Source: Hexactinellida sp. DTS-2022 (taxonomy: Eukaryota > Porifera > Hexactinellida). Taken from it: DNA of 64,000 nt. The DNA is taken from NCBI GenBank assembly GCA_028753945.1, contig JAPNXP010000014.1:1116001-1180000 (forward strand), in the 5' to 3' direction. The position numbers and the translations under genes were made by a program. A model generated the notes under the pieces. It worked only from the letters and a program-made list of their open reading frames with translations. It made no database searches and was not told where the DNA came from. Shown in pieces: positions 12,127 through 22,190 of this stretch (positions within the stretch are counted from its first letter, which is position 1; each line of letters opens with the position of its first letter).

Positions 12127-12689
12127 CACTGACCAGCCAAAAGTATTTGAACAATAGGGATTTTAATGCACACACAATAATCACCCGGTAACTTATTAAC
12201 GGCTATCTAAACTACTCTGAAATGACTATAAATAACTTATTATAGATATACATATGAAATATTGAGATTTCAATTAAATTTAGAAAATATTCACGAAGTG
12301 GCATAAGTGTTTCTGCCACGTGCCACTTGTGGCAAAAGTGGCACAAATGGAAATGTGGCTGTATCACAGTAGAAAATATTCGGATTGATTTGAAATTATG
12401 CACTTAGAGTAATTTAACTATGTGGAATTCAAATCTGCTATCAGAATTAATATATAAACATTGCATCTTAATTTTCACAAATTAATTATTTAATGAGCTA
12501 ATTATATATTTAATGAGTTCAACGCCTCCATAAAAATGTAAATTCGAAAATTTTGCTGTTTTAATATACTTTACATATTGTTTCATGTAAATAGTCATTT
12601 TGTAGAATCTACTATTGTTATAATGCTGGTATAAGCTCAAATGTCTGAATACAAATTATTGCTGTTCAAATACTTTTGGCCGGTTAGTG
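12127..12689. mobile_element. 563-bp Tc1-type MITE nested in the Helitron
   Basis: Ends CACTGACCAGCCAAAAGTAT and the complement of CACTAACCGGCCAAAAGTAT, flanked by TA. It is the same family and length (562 bp) as 15361-15922. The interior contains nested complementary words around GTGGCAAAAGTGGCAC and no open frame. The TIR sequence class is that of Tc1/mariner elements. Confidence 0.8.
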
Positions 12690-12739
12690 TACATCCCTTT
12701 AGAAAATTTCCATAGTTTTAACTTGTTTTTCAATATTCT

Positions 12740-13240
12740 AAATTTCTAAATGCGAAATTCGTATTCAGCATACTTGTTTACCTATAATACCTGTTGAAAG
12801 CTAACTTCTTGTTTGATTTTGAATTTTCATTAATTTGTTTACCTATTTTGTGTAAACAACAACAATTATTAATATTAGAAATTTTTAAACGCGAAATTCG
12901 TGTTCGGCATACTTGTTTACCTATAATACCCGTTGGAAGCTAACTTCTAGGTTGATTTTGAATTTTCATTAATTTGTTTACATATTTTGTGTAAATAACA
13001 ACAACAAATATTAATATGAGAAATTTATAAACGCGAAATTCGTGTTCGGCATACTTGTTTACCTATAATACCCGTTGGAAGCTAACTTCTAGGTTGATTT
13101 TGAATTTTGATTAATTGTTTACCTATTTTGTGTAAACAACAACAACAAATATTCATATTATAAATTTGTAAATGCGAAATTCGTATTCAGCATACTTGTT
13201 TACCTATTATAACATTTGTTACCAATTATAATATGTGACA
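12740..13240. repeat. Four tandem copies of a ~115-bp unit in the Helitron
   Basis: Each unit runs AAATGCGAAATTCGTATTCAGCATACTTGTTTACCTATAATACC ... TTAATTTGTTTACCTATTTTGTGTAAACAACAACAA (shown as the start and end of one unit). Units are 85-95% alike by eye. Two to three copies of the same unit occur in the shorter relative at 35720-36050, so copy number varies between elements. Single degenerate copies occur at 4290-4370 and 23280-23360. Confidence 0.7.
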
Positions 13241-14489
13241 GTTAGTTTATATCTCATATATTAATGCGGTTTCTATCCCCCCGTCACTTTAATACAATCC
13301 GGACAAACACACACACAAACACACAAACACACACACAAACACACACACAACAATCGAGATTTAATAATATAGATATGTAGGTTGAATATCCTCTTCTACT
13401 AAAAATGGCTAAGCCATTAGTTTATGAATCCATGTTTTGGATACTTTATTAATCTTGTAGAGTTTACCAAGACCCAACTTTTGTACTTTCTCGTAAAGAG
13501 CCTTAGTATAATGAAACCAACATCCTACCAGCATTATGTTGGGGAAGATCGTTGTAAATGCATTGCGTGACGCTTTTTCAAAATCACACAATGCAAAGGT
13601 TGGTTTGAAATTAAGAATAAATCCATGAACTGCTGATAATACGGCTCTATATAGCTGTTCACTTTTTACAGTCATCAATATGTGTATTGCTGGGATTGCA
13701 TGCCCTTTGTACCGGGTAAAAATTGTAAATAACTGGTAGAAAAGTCGCGGAACTACCTTAAATGTAGCATCGAAATGAATAGTTTGGTCATCAATAAGCT
13801 TTGATATCATGAGATCAGTTGCAAAAACTACAGCTGTTTCATTGCATTCTCGAATTGTTAATCTGTAATTCATGGAATAAGAAGAAATCTACAAACTCTT
13901 CAGGAGATGATGGCAATTTTGGTATCTCTAACCTCCTTCTCTTCAACAAAGTGCTCTCAATTTTCTTATAGGTTAGTGAACATGCTCCTGAAGAATTGCG
14001 AGATTCATTGTTAAACATTTCTCGTAAATTATCAGTTCTGATAGCTAGAACAATGCTGTCAGATGTATATTCATCTTTGGAATGATTTTGCTCTCTTGTT
14101 ATCTCCAAAAGATTGACAGCGATATCAACTTTCGCCAATCCCCCGCATGTAACCTGTTTAGCTAATGTGCATCTAAGATAAACAATTCCATTCGATTCGC
14201 GATACTTTGTAATAATGAAGTTTGTATATCTATATCCCCCAGATGTAAATTAAAAGAATGTAATCTTTTGCCTTCAACAATCGAAAATTCCATTAATTAA
14301 AAATTGAGAGAAAATGTTTGGACAAATAACAGTGAGTATATATAGTAATAGTAATAGTAAACTAGTCACATAATTAATAAGTGGACAAGTGAATCACCAG
14401 ACATGGTATTATGTAATGTTATGTTATTAAGCTCATTATACAGACTTTACAGATATATTATGGACTAGTATCAATTTCAAAGGCTTTAG

Positions 14490-14813
14490 GTGTTAAATAA
14501 AAATTAATCTTATTCCAACAAAATATGTTTTAGGTCTTATTCCAACTTCACAATATTTTAGGCCTTATTCCTACTTACCAATCAAAAGTTACCATGTTTA
14601 GGTCTTATTCCAACTTCAAAATATTTAGGCCTTATTCTTACTTACCATGTTTTAGGTCTTATTCCAACAAAATATGTTTTAGGTCTTATTCCAACTTCAA
14701 AATATTTTAGGCCTTATTCCTACTTACGAAGTTTTAGGTCTTATTCCAACAAAATATGTTTTAGGTCTTATTCCACCTTCAATTTTAGGTCTTATTCCGC
14801 ATTCCCATTTAAA
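14490..14813. repeat. Iteron array at the MULE 1 end
   Basis: About ten directly repeated, slightly variable words of 22-27 bp alternate TTTTAGGTCTTATTCCAACAA and TTTTAGGCCTTATTCCTACTT. Subterminal transposase-binding sites in this arrangement are common in DNA transposons. The opposite end of the element (10985-11060) has fewer, decayed copies in inverse orientation. Confidence 0.7.
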
Positions 14814-15194
14814 CTAAGGTCACTAATTGAAAGAATAATGGACAAAAACTTAAAAATTATGAATTATTTTTGTGATGAATATTCAATTATCCTTATGCAC
14901 GTAACACCTCTACAAATGGTATTGACACCTTGAGCCTTGTGGTGGTGATGACATCGTCAATAAAATGTAGAATTTACAATTTTGTGAATTCGATATATCG
15001 AAAGTATTGGTTGGCGTAAAGTGATCACTCAACATGTACTGGGGAAAGATGACATACCACCTATTATATTCTACTGAAACATGCATATCTCTCAAATAAA
15101 GTAAGCTAAAAGGAAACTTCCAAAACGCTAAGGGTCGTTTCCGTCCTATACACCTTTCTGCAATGGTTTGACACCTTTACACTGATGATGACAC
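14814..15194. other. Intergenic, no gene seen
   Basis: AT-rich DNA with no supported coding or repeat feature. Confidence 0.4.
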
Positions 15195-15320
15195 GACAAA
15201 AAATCTAAAATTACAGCTTTGACGCAGCATTTCTTTCGGAGGCACTTTCGAAAAACCAAGCACCAAAATATAGTGCCTCCGAGGAATATGCTTTCGGCAC
15301 AGCTATTAATTTAGATTTAA
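15195..15320. mobile_element. Palindromic foldback MITE, degenerate copy
   Basis: Imperfect inverted repeat: AAAAATCTAAAATTACAGCT ... TTTCGGAGGCACTTT on the left and ATAGTGCCTCCGAGG ... GGCACAGCTATTAATTTAG on the right. Related copies are at 40040-40177 and, best preserved, 42023-42153. Confidence 0.6.
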
Positions 15321-15360
15321 ACAATGATCTCACGTCCATATAGTATAGTATAGTATAGTA

Positions 15361-15922
15361 CACTAACCGGCCAAAAGTATTTGAACAGCAATAATTGGTA
15401 TTCCGACATTTGAGGTTATACCAGCATAATAACATTAGTTGTTGTTACAAGTGGCTATTTACATGAAACGATGTGTAAAGAATAATAAAACAGCAAAGTT
15501 TTCGAATTTACATTTTTATGGAGGTGTTAAACTCATTAAATATATAATTAGATAATTAAATAATTAATTTGTAATCATTAAGATGCAATGTTAATATATT
15601 AATTCTGATAGCAGATTTGAATTCCACATGGTTAAATTACTCTAAGTGCTTAATTTCAAATCAATCCGAATATTTTCTGCTGTAATACAGCCACATTTCC
15701 ATTTGTGCCACTTATGCCACAAGTGGCACGTGGCAGAAACACTCATGCTACTTCGTGAATTTTTCAAAATTGAATAGAAATCACAATATTTTGTAATTTA
15801 TATATATAATAATATATATATAGTCATTTCAGAGTAGTTTAGATAGCCGTTAATAAGTTTTCGGACGAGTAATGTGTCTGCATTAAAATCCCTATTGTTC
15901 AAATACTTTTGGCTGGTTAGTG
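15361..15922. mobile_element. 562-bp Tc1-type MITE
   Basis: Begins CACTAACCGGCCAAAAGTAT and ends with the complement of CACTAACCAGCCAAAAGTAT, with TA on both sides. It is the full-length sister of 12127-12689 in the opposite orientation. Confidence 0.8.
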
Positions 15923-15944
15923 TATATCCTTTAGTATACTTACG

Positions 15945-16508
15945 TTACTTTATATTATACTTTGAGTGACCTTCAAAGTTCAGCACAGAACAATTTCGTA
16001 GCTGGGCTAGGGTTGAAGTTATAATTTCTAAACGAGTCAATTCGCTGAGCGATCGGATATCGGATAAACCAGATATAACAATGGGTTTCTTCATATGTCT
16101 TTTCTTCCAGGTCTTTGAGTGACCAATCTGGCAGACTATGTTTCTGCCCTGGTTAGAGATGTAACGAACATCTATTGCAGCTATTTCAGAGCAACGGGTA
16201 GCCGTGGTGATAGCAATCAATGTTGTTGTTTTCTTTGTGAGGTATTTGAGCTCAGTGGGATCCCCTTTTGGGGATTTCAGATAATCTAGGAGGACATTCA
16301 GGTCCCAGGCACTTGAGTATCGTGGCTGTTTAGGTTTTATGTTGTCTATACCCTTAAGCAGCCTTGGTATTAGGGGATCATTGATGTTAGCGGGATTCCC
16401 GGAAATTGTCAGTATAGTGACCACAGGGATGGCAATCCAACTAGAGGATTTTCCCGCGTCAAATGTATCCGTCAAGAAGGTCAATATGTTGTTTGTAGAT
16501 GGGTACAA
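15945..16508 (-). pseudogene. DIRS tyrosine recombinase, N-terminal part
   Basis: An open frame of 187 codons. ATTATRCSEIAAIDVRYIS contains the first catalytic arginine of the tyrosine-recombinase fold, preceded by a helical core-binding domain (RLLKGIDNIKPKQPRYSSAW). The frame ends before the second conserved Arg/His block and the nucleophilic Tyr, so the enzyme is incomplete. The last 30 residues (LAQLRNCSVLNFEGHSKY) correspond to DNA also found as a stray fragment at 7.5 kb. Confidence 0.65.
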
Positions 16509-17082
16509 GGGATCGGCTGATCTCTGCAGACACCAACGTGCCCATGCGTTCCACGCAGATTTGTAGATTTATTTGTGGAAGTGCACCACGATTTGAGAAT
16601 GATCTCAACAGGCCTGTCCGGAATTCCTGTCTCTGAGGAGTTCCCGGATATGACACAGGCCAGTTTCTCATTTGTTGGTGGCTGGAGTGGGGATGATAGT
16701 TCCCCAGCGGATCGGTGAGTAGTGTTTGGCTCTGAGGCAACAGCACTGGTGGTTGGATTAAGGACTCCAGAAGAAGGGGCCACCAAGGCCTGCTCGGCCA
16801 GAATGGAGTTATAATGATCGCTGTTGTGATCTCCCGTGTCAACTTGGCAGAGTCCGACCGATGAGGATTGGCGGGGGAAACATGTATAGTATTCCCAGGT
16901 CTTCCATTTCAGTACGAAGGCGATCACTGCCCTGGCCTCCGGTATGGACGTCAACTCACAAATTTCGCCACCTGGTTGTTCAGGCGTGAGGCGAAAAGGT
17001 CCACGTGCGGGTATACCTGGGTCTGGTAGAGGATTGCCCCGAAAAACTATCGGACAGAGACGCCATTCGTGTTGGTGTGAGT

Positions 17083-18081
17083 TCAATTGGCGGATAGGGC
17101 GTCGGCAGTTATATTCTCCTTCCTGGGATATACTCCGCAGTCAGAGTAATTTGAAGCTGCATTGTATGTGTCAGGAGCTGAGTTGCCAGCTGGCACAGAG
17201 GGAGGGAGTGAGTCCCTCCAAATCTGACGACGTAGCGAATTGTAGTGGTATTGTCCGTCTGCACCAAGACGTGCGTTCTGGGAGTGGCAAATAACTTCAC
17301 TTCTAAGAGGTTGATGTGAAGCGTCTTCTCTAGGGAGGACCAGGCTCCCGAAGCTCGTTTCTCCTGGCAAGAGGCTCCCAGCCTGTTAGCAGGCGTCGGT
17401 TTGGATAAGCAGGCTTATCTCTGGCCTCAGAATTGGGCTGGAATTCCAATCTTCCGCCTTTGTCATCCACCAGGTGATGTTCGCCTGGGATGATTGGGAG
17501 AGATGGACATACTGATTGTAGTTGTTCTTCAACTGGAGCGTTGCTATTAGGTCGAACTGAAGTGCTCGATAGAATAAAGGAGCTATTGGAAAAGCTATTT
17601 TGGTAAAGCTCAGCAATCCGATCAGTGCTGCCAGTTCTCTGGCTGAGCAGTCGCCCCTGTGTGCTATTCTCCGACACTGATATTAGATCTTCGTCAGAGT
17701 TCGTTGGGGTTGTCGTAGGAGCATCCGGCGTGTGTACACTATAGTTCCTAGGAATTCTTGGTTTGTTTGGGGCGTGAGAATTGACTTCTCCCAATTCACA
17801 ATGAATCCCAGGTCTGTACAGGGAGATGGTAACATTGATATGAGCCGTCAGCATTCCCTTGCTGGGGTTCGCTAGTAGCATGTCGCTAGGTATGCTACTA
17901 TCTTGATCCCTTGGGACCGGAGATAGGAGAGGGGTCTCTTCAGCAGTTTTGTGAAGACGTATGGTGCCATGCTCAGGCTGAATGGCATTGCCCGATACTC
18001 CAAGGTTCGTCCCTGCCAGAGAAACTGGAGGAACTTGCGAGATTCCTTCCGAATTGCCACTGCGAGATAGGCATCCTTCAA
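17083..18081 (-). pseudogene. DIRS reverse transcriptase and RNase H
   Basis: RT motifs: MKDAYLAVAIRKESRKFLQF (the DLKDAY motif with first catalytic Asp) and MPFSLSMAPYVFTKLLK in 18081-17872, with the YLDD region altered to YLATCY. A connection domain follows in 17616-17386 (FYRALQFDLIATLQLKNNY, ANITWWMTKAEDWNSS, IQTDAC). RNase H lies in 17370-17083 (VLVQTDNTTTIRYVVRFGGT, then a NITADALS ending). At least three frame changes separate these blocks, so the polyprotein cannot be made. Confidence 0.7.
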
Positions 18082-18189
18082 ATCTATTTTGGCTAACCAG
18101 TTTCCTTGGGAAACTGTGTACTGTATACTGTATACTCCATCTTGAAGTGCGGGAAGATTGAGATGTTTGTTCAGGGCTTTGAGATAGTA

Positions 18190-19007
18190 TTAATCTCCAT
18201 TGACCCGAGCTCTTGAGCCGGAGAAAGAAGGGGTTAGGAAATATGGTTTTCCCACTCTCTCTATGGCTCCCATGACCAATAGGTTGTCAGCTCGTTCACT
18301 AGAGAGGGATGGATTCCTCGCAGTGCTTGCTTCCTGCGTATGCGGATCGTGCTGGTGGCGGCTGAGCCAATGAGAATAGAGAGGCAGAGATATACTCTGT
18401 AAGTTGTGCCGCTGGGACCGGCTCATCTGCTGTGAGCTTACCCAGTAGCTCAGAGAGGGGGCTACTGCATACAGAATAGACCGTTGTATATCTCTATACG
18501 TTTCATCGCTAGCTCTTAATAGTGCATAACAGGTTTTCCAGCTTTTGTACCCTCACTGAAGGGATATCGGGCGTTTGTAACGCTTGATCACTCCAGCCTC
18601 TGTTCCGGCTCGAGGCCGGATGTGAAGTACTTACCAAGGTAAGAACAGATCTCTTTCGAGGACCCAGCGAAAAAATTTCGCTCCACTAAAGTGGACGGGT
18701 CAAAGAGAGCGTGTCACGAATCGGGATTTTGGTCGGTGGTAGGAGCCACAGTTAGAGCATTCATTGCAGCAGGAATTTCCTGACTGGCGCTCTGTGGTAT
18801 CAGGTAACGTAACTCAGAAAGCGTCTCAGTGAGCAGTGAGTGTAGCTTAGTGATTGTGTTAGCGTGCTGCCCTGGGGCAGTCGTTATAGGAACAGGCACT
18901 GGGCCAGGAGTACCCGGAGGTACTATTGCACCTTGTTCCTCCGGAGAGGTGGTGCGTGACGCTTCAAAGGCAAGCGGACTTGCCGCGTCAAGTCTGTACA
19001 TTATCAA
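18190..19007 (-). pseudogene. DIRS Gag-like region
   Basis: Two minus-strand open stretches, 19007-18714 (proline/threonine-rich, QGAIVPPGTPGPVPVPITT) and 18426-18190, in the position where DIRS elements carry Gag. Composition matches the rest of the element and not the surrounding DNA. No zinc knuckle is visible. Assignment rests mainly on position. Confidence 0.4.
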
Positions 19008-19240
19008 GTCAGCTGTGCTGACCTGCCGATAGGCCTAACCGACTTTAGCGTTTCTACCTGGGCAGATAAAGTCTGGGTATGAGGCCGCAGTGGAGATAAG
19101 AGAAGTGATCTCCGCTCTCAGAGTAGGCTGAGATCGGGGAATCTGGGTCGTAGGGTTCATACATGATTCGAGTAGAGTGTAATTCAATTGCGCTAGAAGC
19201 TGGATAAGGGTAGTATACCTACTCTAGATACGATTTGTTA

Positions 19241-19886
19241 ACCGCTGTGTGTGTTTTATCACACGCATCCATCGAAAGTATTTAAAAATATAGTGTGTTA
19301 AAATTGCGGTATGCAAGCACTATCCAAAGATACGTCATTGTATGGTGGAGCCACGTAGAAGAATTCAATACTGTGCACTTATAAAACTATAGTAGGACCC
19401 TACTATAACGTTTTTTTACTAGAAGAAGCACACTAAAAAGGTCAATGGGGAACAAGAAGGGTCAAAATTATATCATTTTAATTTATATTTGTTTGTTTCA
19501 CATTTCTTTCAGTAGCAAATCCAATAATAGAAACAATGATGTTGTGAACATATAATTTAAGGAGATATACTTATATCTTTTAACTAGGGATTATCCTGAT
19601 ATTTTTTAGTAAATTATATTACACAACTTGTGATTAACTGAATCTTAAAAAATTTTAAATTCCCCTTCCTTTTACCTAGACCATTCAATCTCAATATTAA
19701 GATAATTAAGGCATTTAAACATAAATAGTTTGCAAAATGATAATAATTGAGGTTTATAATATGTGTACTAGCAAACAAAGCAGTAAGAAATATTAGAAAT
19801 AATTCAATAATAGAACGAATGGGGAAACAAATAACAAGTAGAATAGTTAGCAAACAATACAAGAAAGAAGAAGTTTATATAGTTTG
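19241..19886. other. Intergenic with an unoccupied transposon target
   Basis: No coding signal. Bases 19365-19440 (CACTTATAAAACTATAGTAG ... AGAAGAAGCACACTAAAAA) are a short repeat whose second copy at 42980-43230 has been split by a pogo-type MITE. The intact sequence CTACTATAACG at 19400-19410 is the pre-insertion site. Confidence 0.6.
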
Positions 19887-21115
19887 CTAAAATATCTGTA
19901 GACAGTTATTGTTAGCCCGACACACGACTATAATTCTTCTTCTGTTGTCCATTGTAATTCCCATAGGCTCGCGAGACACAGAGAGCTTATGAATCAATTT
20001 GAATTCAGTATTGAAAATATGTATATAGTTAGAGCTATTATCTGAAATTAGAATATAATCAGTTTTGTCAACGAAGAAGCAAAATGAATAATTAACTTCC
20101 ATTCCTTCGCCTCGAGATATAACACTCTTCTGTAGAATGTGATTATAGTAGTAGAGATGGAGACAAGGATTAGATTCATCGAGAACATAAATGTATTCTT
20201 TGGAGAGTTTAACATCATGAGGGTGTTTGAGTGTATCATTTCCAAACTGAGACTTGAAAGAGAAATCACTATTGAGTGTTTGAATACGATTATTATTATG
20301 ATCACTAACATAAATGTCTCCATTAGACTCATCAATCGTTAGACCAAAAGGAAAGTCAAATTCTAACTCTCCTCTTCCCTGTTTACCGATTCTAGAAACA
20401 AACTTCCCATTGAGTTGATAATTGAGAATACAGTTGTTAAATTGAGAAATAATAATAATATCTCCACAAATAGCTACACCAATCGGTAAGAACATCTTTC
20501 CTTCTCCTTCATTGTCTCCAAATTTGAACAAATACTTTCCAGTACTATCGAATACTTTCACACAGTTATTCCATTGATCTGCTATGTAAATATTTCCTGT
20601 TTTATTATCGAATGTTACACCACGTGGCCCATCAAGTTGTTCCATTCCATTTCCTTTCTCACAAACACTCACTAGAGGTTGGTTCGTGCTTTTATAGTCA
20701 ATTCCACTTCTCACTTTCTCTACCAACTTACCCAACTTGTTCAATTCAGTAACATTTTGTTGCTGTCACACTCAAAACGAACCATTTTAGGTTCTATTGG
20801 AGTCTCAATTGATTTGAGTTCTGTGTTCAATTGTGAAATAATGTTTTCATGAATAGACTTATTTGGAGAAGTTAGAAGTTGATTTTGAAGAAGAGATTTT
20901 GTTGTTTCAAGATCTCGTTTCTTTTCATTAACATTCTCCAATTCGCTTCTATAAGAGAGATAAGAAGCTAGAATATTATCCAACTCTCTCAATAGCTCAC
21001 TTTCTCTAGCTTTCAAGCAATCAGTTAATTCAACAAATTTATTTCTAATATTCTCTCCCATTCGATGAAATTCTAACTCGTAGTTATCTTCACTCAATGG
21101 ATTAATAGTAGCCAT
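19887..21115 (-). pseudogene. Coiled-coil / NHL-repeat protein, copy A'' (one frameshift)
   Basis: Starts MATINPLSEDNYELEF at 21115, coiled coil to about residue 120. The same one-base deletion as copy A' breaks the frame at 20741-20744 (MLLN stop). The downstream frame then encodes 285 residues with about six NHL repeats (GNIYIADQWNNCVKVFD, GDIYVSDHNNNRIQTL, YILISDNSSNYIHIF, etc.) ending NNNCLQIF. It is the leftmost gene of the second NHL cluster. Apart from the frameshift it looks intact and has conserved residues throughout, so it decayed recently or is read through. Confidence 0.82.
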
Positions 21116-21392
21116 TCGTAAATCTTGGGAAATATAGAGATAGTTTTCTGAAATATAAAATTAATATATTTAAAGTTCATATGCTATAAGATCATCCTAT
21201 TTAGCACGTATTGAAACCTAATCTGTTTTCTTATCAGTTAGAATATCGACCTTATCTTAGAAGGAAATAATAATTTCTTTAAAAAGCTGAACTATTTATT
21301 ATGGTTAATAGTAATTTAATACACAAAAAATAAATTCAGGGAAATATACATATATAGTATCTACAAATAATTATAAACATCTAAATTAGCAT

Positions 21393-22190
21393 TTAGAATA
21401 TCTGTAGACAGTCCTTATCAGCCTGATTAACTACAATAACTCTCCCATATTGTCAACAGATAATCCCATTGGATGCTTTGGTACTACAATCCTATGTACT
21501 CTTGAAAGAACATTAGTTTGTAGTTGGTAGTTGTAGTCGAATAGATGGACACATGGATTTGAGACATCTAGAACATAAATAGAATCTTTTGACAATTTAA
21601 CGTCACGAGGTGAAGTAAGATATGAATTACCAAATTGTGATTTAAATGTGTAATCATTCGCGAGTACTTTCACACGATTATTGTTGCAGTCACAAACGTA
21701 AATATCTCGATTTGTCTCATCAAATGCTATCCCGGAGGGAAAATTATATTCACTCTCGCCTTTTCCATTTCTACCAAAGTTAAACAGAAAATTGCCTTCA
21801 ATTATCATAAACTAAAATCAAGTTAGGTTTCCAAACAAACAGTTTTGCGTTATAACTATACGATTGCCGTAAATAGCTATTCCTCTTGGATAACTCATCT
21901 TTCGTTCACCTTCTATATCACCAAACTTAAATTTAAACTCACCAAATTTATCAAAAACTTTATTACAGTTATTTAATGCGTCCGCAATGTAAATGTTTCC
22001 ATTAACTTTATCAACAGAGAGACCATGAGAACTACATAGTTGTTCTTTTCCTTTCCCAATTTCACACTTACTCAGGAACGGTTGTAGTTTGCAACTATAA
22101 TCAATAGCAACTACTTTTTCAATGAGTTTGCCTAGTTCACTTATTCTTCCATTATTTTACTACACTCGCATTCAAAACTTAACAATTTTC
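21393..22190 (-). pseudogene. NHL-repeat gene remnant, copy B'
   Basis: Paralogue of copy B (2.86-3.6 kb). An open stretch at 21808-21431 carries two clear repeats (RDIYVCDCNNNRVKVLANDY, DSIYVLDVSNPCVHLFDYNY). Relative to B it lacks about 110 bp that encode one blade (after NVLSR). The 5' part extends further than in B, to about 22190, into the coiled-coil region in broken frames. Non-functional. Confidence 0.75.

Larger units (their letters stand above)
12005..13373 (-). mobile_element. Helitron-like element inserted in MULE 1 transposase
   Basis: On the minus strand it begins TCTATATTATTAAATCTCGA at 13373, preceded by A, and ends GACCGAAGGGCTCG at 12005, followed by T. The host reading frame is restored by joining the flanks with no duplicated bases, the hallmark of rolling-circle Helitron insertion between A and T. 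The 5' part has a (GT)n tract. The middle (12740-13240) holds four copies of a roughly 115-bp direct repeat (see separate entry). The 3' end has GC-rich hairpins (GGCCGTATGCGGCC, GTCGCTTTGCGAC). It lacks a Rep/helicase gene, so it is non-autonomous. It carries a nested Tc1-type MITE (12127-12689). Relative: 35617-36197. Confidence 0.75.
11653..14292 (-). pseudogene. MULE 1 transposase (FLYWCH + DDE), split by a Helitron
   Basis: From the ATG at 14292 the protein shows a FLYWCH-like zinc finger (14240-14110, needing one frame change near 14236). A linker follows, then the MULE catalytic core: IHFDATFKVVP (first Asp), LCDFEKASRNAF (second Asp), and GCWFHYTKAL (the C-x2-H helix). The codons after HKLMA contain TAG, then PFLVEEDIQPT follows. 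Coding is then interrupted by the Helitron at 12005-13373 and resumes as STINLPTNGLNC ... NTNNGAESYHKPLKSC, where E is the expected third catalytic acid, ending near 11653. The frame rejoins exactly when the Helitron is removed. Two or three point lesions plus the insertion make it non-functional. Confidence 0.75.
10968..14813 (-). mobile_element. Mutator-like (MULE) transposon 1
   Basis: The transposase gene (11653-14292) is bracketed by inverted, iteron-rich ends. On the right (14500-14813) the motif TTTTAGGTCTTATTCCAAC recurs about ten times. On the left (10985-11060) degenerate copies occur in the opposite orientation, and the outermost sequences TTTAAACGAGTCGCCGGATTAAGACC and its counterpart near 14813 resemble each other. 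I could not find a clean target duplication, so the ends are approximate. Later insertions are a 102-bp pogo-type MITE and a Helitron that itself carries a Tc1-type MITE. The element is inactive. Confidence 0.6.
15945..19240 (-). mobile_element. DIRS-type retrotransposon, decayed
   Basis: A GC-richer island in AT-rich DNA. Minus-strand order is a Gag-like region (19007-18190), reverse transcriptase (18081-17390), RNase H (17370-17083), a connector with a typical FPPPILIGR motif (17086-16480), and a tyrosine recombinase (16508-15945). RT+RNase H followed by a tyrosine recombinase instead of a DDE integrase defines DIRS elements, which integrate as circular DNA without target duplication. Each domain lies in a different frame, so there are many frameshifts. 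The recombinase lacks its C-terminal catalytic part. I could not identify the terminal repeats. Confidence 0.75.

Noticed and set aside
14490..14813. Possible CRISPR-like or satellite array
   Set aside because: Repeat units are contiguous and variable, without unique spacers, and mirror the opposite end of a transposon in a eukaryotic genome.
16944..17294. 116-codon plus-strand ORF in the DIRS region
   Set aside because: Antisense shadow of the RNase H/connector coding strand, no domain.
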